A stretch of 64,000 nucleotides of DNA from an uncultured Fidelibacterota bacterium (GTDB taxonomy: Bacteria; Fidelibacterota; Marinisomatia; Marinisomatales; UBA1611). The stretch is taken from positions 20,170-84,169 of the forward strand of contig CAJWLO010000003.1 in the NCBI GenBank assembly GCA_913043235.1, given 5' to 3'. The notes below the pieces were generated by a model. That model did not search any database. It was not told where the DNA came from and saw nothing but the letters and a program-made list of their open reading frames with translations. The stretch's first letter is position 1; each line of letters opens with the position of its first letter. Positions 59,147 through 64,000 of the stretch are shown here, in pieces. The position numbers were made by a program, and so were the translations under genes.

Positions 59147-59571
59147 ACATTATCATTTTACAAGGGCCAAATTTGAATCTTTTGGGTTTAAAATCTTCTC
59201 CAACAGGGGAAAGGCTGACTCTAGATAAATTAAATAAAACAATACGGAGACATGTGCGTAATATGGAGATTACCTTAAAAATTCTGCAAACCCACAAGCA
59301 GGATAAAGCACTGAACTTCCTTCAACGCAATCGTAACTGGGCAGATGGTCTACTATTGATACCCACATCTTGGGCTCGATATGATTGGACTATGGTGGAA
59401 ACTTTAGAATTGATTTCTGTATCAACAGCAGTGGTTTATTTTGAAGAACCTTATAACTATGGAACACCTATATCAGATTCTATTATTTCAGGAAAGAAAA
59501 TAAAATCATTTTCTGGGTCTCCCGTTGAGTGCTGCATTGAAGGTATAGATTATCTTTTTTCCATCAGATAA
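59143..59571 (+). CDS. type II 3-dehydroquinase-like protein lacking catalytic residues
   Basis: 142 residues with the AroQ fold (MNIIILQGPNLNLLG at the start, a flavodoxin-like alpha/beta layout). In active enzymes the next element is a Tyr in IYG, then NPGAYTHTS, EVHLSN and FRHHS. Here the Tyr is missing (SSPTGERLT), NPGAYT is IPTSWARYD, the catalytic His region is VVYFEEPY, and the Arg/His pair is replaced by YGTPIS. It should therefore not dehydrate 3-dehydroquinate. A binding or regulatory role is possible; a real AroQ is presumably elsewhere. Coupled upstream by an ATGA overlap; the M23 peptidase gene follows 3 nt later. Confidence 0.85.
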   Translation: MNIIILQGPNLNLLGLKSSPTGERLTLDKLNKTIRRHVRNMEITLKILQTHKQDKALNFLQRNRNWADGLLLIPTSWARYDWTMVETLELISVSTAVVYFEEPYNYGTPISDSIISGKKIKSFSGSPVECCIEGIDYLFSIR

Positions 59572-59574
59572 ACC

Positions 59575-60306
59575 ATGAACCTATTAATTATTGGATCACT
59601 TTATATTTTTGGTTTTATTCAGTGTCAGGTTTTAGATAGGCCTGGGAACACCCCTAACCATGTTCTGAGCATCATCAAAGACGTTGAAATAAAACAGACC
59701 CCGCCTTCAATCTTCGACACAAGCTGGGTAGATTCTTTATCTTTGCTACTACCTTGTAAAGGTGTCCCTGTACCAAAAAAACCATCCAGGTTACCCAATG
59801 CACCCAGAGATTATCGGAGCGGCACTCACCGTGGCATTGATTTCTTTGCCAACTGGGGGACACCAGTAAGGGCCGTTGCAGATGGATCGGTAATTCGGGC
59901 GGATCACAATTATAAAGAATATCCAGCGGAATATCGTGTAGGTCTCCTTACTGCAAGTGAACGTGTAGGACATACCCCATCCGATATTTTCAACAGCGTT
60001 TTACTTGGAAAAGCTGTTTTTTTAGATCATGGATTTGAAATAATTCCAGGTTTCCGTGTCATCAGCATTTATGCTCATCTTTCCAGTATTGATACCAGTA
60101 TAACAACTGGAACTTTCATAAAAGCGGGGAGGAATATTGGTAAAACCGGAAACACAGGTACAAGAGCAAGTACCCTTGGTACTAAAAAAGAAGCTCATTT
60201 GCATTGGGAAATGATACTGCAAAAAGGAAAAGATGAAATTTATTTAGGGCAGGATATATCGAATCCAAAATTGTATGATATGTTGCACCAAATTTTTAAA
60301 CCATAG
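59575..60306 (+). CDS. M23-family peptidase (LytM-like)
   Basis: 243 residues with a signal peptide-like N-terminus (MNLLIIGSLYIFGFIQC, with a possible lipobox-like Cys). Zinc ligands: HRGIDFFANWG (H-x3-D) and HLHWEM (H-x-H), with DHG in between. The VRAVADGSVIRA and KTGNTGT loops are typical of M23 peptidoglycan endopeptidases or LytM regulators. Between the two motif groups is an insertion (EYPAEYRVGLLTASERVG, positions about 120-150) not usual in the family. Last gene of the plus-strand operon. Confidence 0.9.
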   Translation: MNLLIIGSLYIFGFIQCQVLDRPGNTPNHVLSIIKDVEIKQTPPSIFDTSWVDSLSLLLPCKGVPVPKKPSRLPNAPRDYRSGTHRGIDFFANWGTPVRAVADGSVIRADHNYKEYPAEYRVGLLTASERVGHTPSDIFNSVLLGKAVFLDHGFEIIPGFRVISIYAHLSSIDTSITTGTFIKAGRNIGKTGNTGTRASTLGTKKEAHLHWEMILQKGKDEIYLGQDISNPKLYDMLHQIFKP

Positions 60307-60335
60307 TAAAAAAGGGCAACTTAACTACATTTTAT

Positions 60336-60418
60336 TATAGATGACCAAGTGATAAGGAAATTGAATTATTTCTATTGAAATATTCTTAGGTCTTTATATC
60401 TGTTCAAAAAGTTTGATT
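60336..60418 (-). pseudogene. relic of the 3' end of a PorV-like gene
   Basis: Downstream of the sulfotransferase-like gene on the minus strand, bases 60343-60400 align with the 3' end of the PorV-like gene at 62031-62095 (roughly three of four bases identical by eye, with one indel). Translation in the matching frame gives EYFNRNNSISLSLGH against the intact KYFDGNNLISLSLGF, preceded here by stops. Just beyond it lies AAAAAAGGGCA (60307-60317), a decayed copy of the terminator arm at 61982-61995. This is a remnant duplication of the final beta-strand of an outer-membrane protein. Confidence 0.75.
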
Positions 60419-61918
60419 TCAGTTATTTATTATAAATTCTAATAAGGATGTAAAATCATCCATATCAACCATACCATCAGAGTTATAATCAGCTGGAGAA
60501 TTGGGTGCATATCCATGACCTGTTGTCATATCTGAAATCATGAGTATATCTATTAAATTATAATAACCATCATAGTTAACATCCCCTAATGTGAAATAAT
60601 CAGGATCAATATTCAAATAATCTATAGAATATTTTTGCGCTCGAGGAATAATATTTTCACCATCATTATAAATAAAATCCCAAACTATATAATTATCTTG
60701 GGTTACTTCGAAAATATATCCATCATCACAGTCTGTTATTATTGTATTCCCATTTGGGAGTCGAAATGCTCCACCCTGCATTTCTGTATGAAAGCTTCCT
60801 GTATATATCCATAAAGGTGCTTCAGGACCAAATGGCATATTGTTATCAAGAAAATATATGCCATTTTCGCTAAAAGGAGTGATTATTTCAATAACAGCTG
60901 AATTATTTGTATGATTGTTATTAAAAATAATAATATTTCCCGCTCCTGGATATCCTGGTGGAATCCAATTTACTCCATGTGGGTCTTTAAGTATATGATT
61001 AGAATCAGTTCCTCTATCATATGCATGTGGGTTTCCCCAACGATATAAATAGTCTCCACCCATACCTGAATTACCACCCATATGAGTGGCTGCTTCTTCA
61101 GTAGTTGTACTATGATCGATAATATAGATCTCATCATGTGTTCTGGATGATATTACTATTTGATCTAATTCTGGATTATAGTCAATTGCATTGAAATGTT
61201 TCCAGTCACCATTAGGACCACCAGGACGAGTGGTTGGAGGGCCGCTCTCAGAATTGTCATAATTTATATCCTGAAGCTCCGGATGATCAGCTACATTTCC
61301 AAAATTTGGAAGGGTTGAATCGGCATCCTGTATCAGATGATCCCATAAATGCCACTCCCATACTATATTCGCATCATTATTTCCAACAAGTTCTAATTCA
61401 AAAATAGCTTCAGACCAAATCTGATTTAGTGGATTATTTATTGTTTGTCTTCCAGCTGCAAAAGCTTCTTGTGCAGTTTTCCGTTCCCATAGTAATACTA
61501 AAATATTCCCATTTTGCAAAGGTTCAATATCATGATGATGTTGATATGTTTCATCCCCAATAGTATAATCCCATATCAAATCTCCATCCCATGAATATTT
61601 TGATATTCCTCCACCGACACCCGCTGCGTTCATAGATGGGTTTTCAACTCTATACGGGTATAATAAGGTACTATCTTCAAGAAGGTAGGGCATGCTAGCA
61701 ACTCCACTTTCATGTGTCCATACATTAATTACATTTGATTGATTATCAATTAGGTATGTTTGGTGTGTATTTGCTCCACTTACTATTGGAGCATATAATG
61801 TCATTCCATTAAAAATTTCTGCGTATAAATTGCAATTTAATATTACCAGGAACAAAAATGATTTCCTTTCCCCAGCAAGCAAATATGGGATAAACCAAAA
61901 AAGATGGTTTGTAATCAT
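60419..61918 (-). CDS. arylsulfotransferase-like (ASST) exported protein with dockerin-type repeats
   Basis: 499 residues from the ATG at 61918, giving a hydrophobic N-terminus (ITNHLFWFIPYLLAGERK, then FLFLVILNCNLYA) suitable for export; the frame is open to a TTG at 61969. The main domain (about 40-420) is a beta-propeller with YQHHHDIEPLQNGNILVL and GAFRLPNGNTIITDCDDG, matching ASST-type proteins. The C-terminus has two dockerin/EF-hand-like repeats: DVNYDGYYNLIDIL and DYNSDGMVDMDDF. Sulfotransferase activity is not proven by these motifs. Lies between the PorV-like gene and its relic. Confidence 0.8.
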   Translation of the reverse strand: MITNHLFWFIPYLLAGERKSFLFLVILNCNLYAEIFNGMTLYAPIVSGANTHQTYLIDNQSNVINVWTHESGVASMPYLLEDSTLLYPYRVENPSMNAAGVGGGISKYSWDGDLIWDYTIGDETYQHHHDIEPLQNGNILVLLWERKTAQEAFAAGRQTINNPLNQIWSEAIFELELVGNNDANIVWEWHLWDHLIQDADSTLPNFGNVADHPELQDINYDNSESGPPTTRPGGPNGDWKHFNAIDYNPELDQIVISSRTHDEIYIIDHSTTTEEAATHMGGNSGMGGDYLYRWGNPHAYDRGTDSNHILKDPHGVNWIPPGYPGAGNIIIFNNNHTNNSAVIEIITPFSENGIYFLDNNMPFGPEAPLWIYTGSFHTEMQGGAFRLPNGNTIITDCDDGYIFEVTQDNYIVWDFIYNDGENIIPRAQKYSIDYLNIDPDYFTLGDVNYDGYYNLIDILMISDMTTGHGYAPNSPADYNSDGMVDMDDFTSLLEFIINN

Positions 61919-61981
61919 TTTTCTGTTTTTATTAAGATATAATACAAACAATTCAATATAATTTTTCAATTATAAGATTAT

Positions 61982-62014
61982 AAAAAAAAAGGGCAGTAAA
62001 ACTGCCCTTTTTTT
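61982..62014 (-). terminator. bidirectional Rho-independent terminator after the PorV-like gene
   Basis: Stem GGGCAGT/ACTGCCC (61991-61997 with 62001-62007) with a 3-nt loop, flanked by nine A and seven T, so T-rich on either strand. It ends the minus-strand PorV-like gene and insulates it from the sulfotransferase-like gene downstream. Confidence 0.9.
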
Positions 62015-62030
62015 ATTTACAGACTTTGAT

Positions 62031-63041
62031 TTAAAAACCAAGTGATAGGGAAATCAAATTGTTTCCATCAAAATATTTTTGAGATCTATAGGTGTATTCA
62101 ACAAGTAAATTGGTTCCAAAAAGATTGTATTTCAAACCTGCACCAAAATTAACTCCACCAAGAACTTCATCCGTTTGAGATGATTCATCTTCAAGCTGGG
62201 GTAGGCTCATTCCGCCTCTTAAAAATATCATATCCATCAGTTGATATTCACCACCTACAGTAAGATCATCATATCTGAAATTATGACTAGTATAAGTTAC
62301 AGCAAGTGTTGCACCAGCCACTTTGTAAGATACGGCCATATCAAAAGTAGAAGGCAACTTATCATAGGAAGCTTCGATATTATAAAAGTCTGAAAGATTA
62401 GCATCATCTGTAGCTGTTGTGGTTAAACCGCTTCCTTCATAATGCATATCTGTACCAATATTCTTTAAAGCGAGAGCAATACCAAGTCCCTGAATATTAT
62501 TTAAGTTTTCATATTGAACACCTGCATCAAGGGCAAACGCAGAAGCAGATGCTCTTGGTATACTTTCACTAATAGCCTTTACAGATATACCAAACCTTGC
62601 TTTATCACTAAATGCATTAGCATATGTCAGTGATAAAGTAGACATGTTTGGTCTAAAAGTAGATCCAGTACCATCCATCGCTTCTACAGTAGTAATAGGG
62701 ATATCTCCCAAATCAATAGATTTTACTGTTAATCCAACCGCTCCAGAATTACCTACCTTAGAGCCGGCACCAAAGAAGTTCACATTGACATCGCCGAACA
62801 TTTGCATTTGACTTGCCAAAACTGTGGCTCCTTCTATTCTAGAAAGTCCCGCAGGATTCCAGTAAGATGATTCTATTCCATGGGAGTATACAAGGTCGGC
62901 ACCAGACATAGCTACCCCTCTAGCACCAACCGGGACTAATAACTGATTAGCTCCGCTTGTACCTATTCTTGCTTCATCTCCTGCGCTTAGTATGCCAAGT
63001 AGAAGAATGGAAGACATTACAATTTTGATGAGTGATTTCAT
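62031..63041 (-). CDS. PorV/PorQ-like outer-membrane beta-barrel protein
   Basis: 336 residues. A signal peptide (MKSLIKIVMSSILLLGILSA) leads to the family's N-terminal block, GTSGANQLLVPVGARGVAMSGAD with SSYWNPAGLSRIEG (the conserved WNPAG). The rest is a barrel of about 14 strands ending ISLSLGF with the C-terminal aromatic. PorV-type proteins act with the type IX secretion system and surface lipoproteins. It precedes the sulfotransferase-like gene and follows the sorting-domain protein; its own terminator follows. Confidence 0.85.
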   Translation of the reverse strand: MKSLIKIVMSSILLLGILSAGDEARIGTSGANQLLVPVGARGVAMSGADLVYSHGIESSYWNPAGLSRIEGATVLASQMQMFGDVNVNFFGAGSKVGNSGAVGLTVKSIDLGDIPITTVEAMDGTGSTFRPNMSTLSLTYANAFSDKARFGISVKAISESIPRASASAFALDAGVQYENLNNIQGLGIALALKNIGTDMHYEGSGLTTTATDDANLSDFYNIEASYDKLPSTFDMAVSYKVAGATLAVTYTSHNFRYDDLTVGGEYQLMDMIFLRGGMSLPQLEDESSQTDEVLGGVNFGAGLKYNLFGTNLLVEYTYRSQKYFDGNNLISLSLGF

Positions 63042-63086
63042 TTTTTTATCCTCAATTAATTAATAAATACTTTTCAACTCTGTTTT

Positions 63087-64000
63087 TTAATAGTACTGAA
63101 CCAATTGGTTACGCTGTACGACATAAATTTTCAACGTTTTTGATTTAGCCATATCATCTGATTCTATATAAGCAATATAAGGACCAGATGCTACTGGAAG
63201 ATCTGTACTATTTCTAAGATCCCACTTGAGGAACTGTTCAGAATCATTCTTATCCAGTTTTCTAACGAGTGTTCCATCGATAGAAAATATCCTGACTGTT
63301 GCGACATTAGGCATATGAGTAAATGTCACAAAGTTATCAAAACGATTTGCTTCCTGGCTATTTGTAGCATAATACGGATTCGGATAAACATTGATTTTTT
63401 CATAATCAGCTGCCTTATTATCACTACTTACTGTTTTAGCAGGTGCAGTAAATGTCCAGAAATCTTCATCTATTACATTTACATTAGAAGCAAAAATTGA
63501 AAAAGTGAATGGGGCATGTAAGTAACCCCTACTTCCTCTTGGGGCAGGCCAAAATGCGTAAAGCACATTGTTGTAGTAACCATCAAGCGGACCGCTTGAA
63601 AGATACTGAGAGTAATCAACATCGTCATCAGATGCTCCATAAGGATCAGCCAAAATAAATGTATATTCTCTCCCACCTAATCCATCAAAACCAGGTGCTA
63701 GATTATTCCATCCCATATCCCAGAGATGATTCCTACTGCCGCTAGGCGCAAACTCAACTATAGCTGACTTAAGCTGGGTTTCAGGACTTGTTTCAGTATT
63801 ATAAACTTTCCAAGGAACCCAGGCTAAAGTATCACTTGCCGCATAACCGCCTGCTCTATCTATCATCACAGCTTTTGACCATGGCTGACCTTCAGCCATA
63901 CTTTTAGCCATCATCATCTCTGATGTAGTATCAGCGGCATCGCACGTTTCACATCCAGCCCAATCCATACGAACATCATAAAAGTCTGTACCTTCAACCA
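63087..64000 (-). CDS. secreted protein with C-terminal sorting domain, N-terminus outside the window
   Basis: The frame is open to the window edge (upstream codons read VEGTDFYDVR before the Met at 63968), so the gene extends beyond 64000 and the Met is internal. At least 304 residues are visible. The last 100 match type IX/Por-type C-terminal domains: INVYPNPYYA, then VRIFSIDGTLVRKLDK, LKWDLRNSTDLPVASGPYI and a terminal KTLKIYVVQR. The middle part has repeated aromatic, Gly-rich segments and a CETCDAADT segment. It is probably a large surface protein exported by a type IX system. Gene order suggests a link to the PorV-like protein. Confidence 0.85.
   Translation of the reverse strand, partial: VEGTDFYDVRMDWAGCETCDAADTTSEMMMAKSMAEGQPWSKAVMIDRAGGYAASDTLAWVPWKVYNTETSPETQLKSAIVEFAPSGSRNHLWDMGWNNLAPGFDGLGGREYTFILADPYGASDDDVDYSQYLSSGPLDGYYNNVLYAFWPAPRGSRGYLHAPFTFSIFASNVNVIDEDFWTFTAPAKTVSSDNKAADYEKINVYPNPYYATNSQEANRFDNFVTFTHMPNVATVRIFSIDGTLVRKLDKNDSEQFLKWDLRNSTDLPVASGPYIAYIESDDMAKSKTLKIYVVQRNQLVQYY

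Overview
The window is A+T-rich bacterial chromosome, densely packed with housekeeping genes. The combination of a PorV/PorQ-like outer-membrane protein, a secreted protein with a VYPNPY-type C-terminal sorting domain, an aryl-sulfate-sulfotransferase-like protein with dockerin-type repeats, several outer-membrane beta-barrel candidates and a DGGGP-synthase-like UbiA prenyltransferase points to a Gram-negative member of the FCB superphylum. My best guess is Candidatus Neomarinimicrobiota (Marinimicrobia/SAR406). That placement is inference from gene content; no rRNA gene is present. No tRNA, rRNA, CRISPR array, insertion sequence, integrase or prophage was seen.

Layout. 1-2.5 kb (minus): start of an ABC-F ATPase, mtaB, a tiny Arg-rich protein and a TerB-like protein. 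2.8-5.0 kb (plus): a membrane protein whose C-terminus repeats the same TerB-like domain. 5.1-7.1 kb (minus): a two-TM RCK-type K+ channel followed 4 nt later by a separate cyclic-nucleotide-binding protein. 7.1-7.5 kb: a decayed carA fragment. 7.7-16.9 kb: an LPP20/FlgT-like exported protein, then a plus-strand run of exported unknowns, ligA, an ABC-2 exporter pair, a beta-barrel candidate and a CsgG-like protein. 17-24.1 kb (minus): a metalloprotease/TolB-propeller/surface-antigen fusion, HAD phosphatase, AlkA-like glycosylase, methyltransferase, M24 peptidase, TPR protein and a stand-alone B12-binding domain.

24.5-39.6 kb is one long minus-strand run of thirteen genes: amidase, murI, folC, rho, a Cas6b-like gene, an aminotransferase, rpmE2, DUF1385, prfA, prmC, ubiA-like, dnaE, dtd. 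Many neighbours overlap by 1-4 nt. It mixes cell-wall, translation-termination and replication functions, and the Cas6b-like gene sits in its RNA-related core. 39.8-41.3 kb is a small accessory patch: an orphan Lon N-domain protein, a dead ABC ATPase fragment and two paralogous ~70-aa membrane proteins with excellent ribosome-binding sites and hairpins. 41.4-47.1 kb (minus) is a surface-glycan cluster (FemAB/GNAT-like protein, flippase, two GT4-like enzymes, one GT9). 47.2-54.7 kb: enolase, an FtsB/DivIC-like protein, a MotA/MotB-like pair, rhomboid, recO, proS and a SpoU methyltransferase. 54.8-60.3 kb (plus): CPBP protease, mgtE, GT2, an exported DUF3108-like protein, a small membrane protein, a type II dehydroquinase-like protein lacking its catalytic residues, and an M23 peptidase. 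60.3-64 kb (minus): a relic of a PorV-like 3' end, the sulfotransferase-like dockerin protein, the intact PorV-like gene and the partial sorting-domain protein.

The most notable observations are: the orphan Cas6b-like protein with a basic tail and no histidine near the usual catalytic position; the AroQ pseudoenzyme; the divergent TerB-domain pair beside the split channel/CNBD pair; the tandem small membrane proteins; and a series of gene relics (carA, ABC ATPase, PorV-like 3' end, possibly a sensor propeller) in gaps that would usually be left blank.
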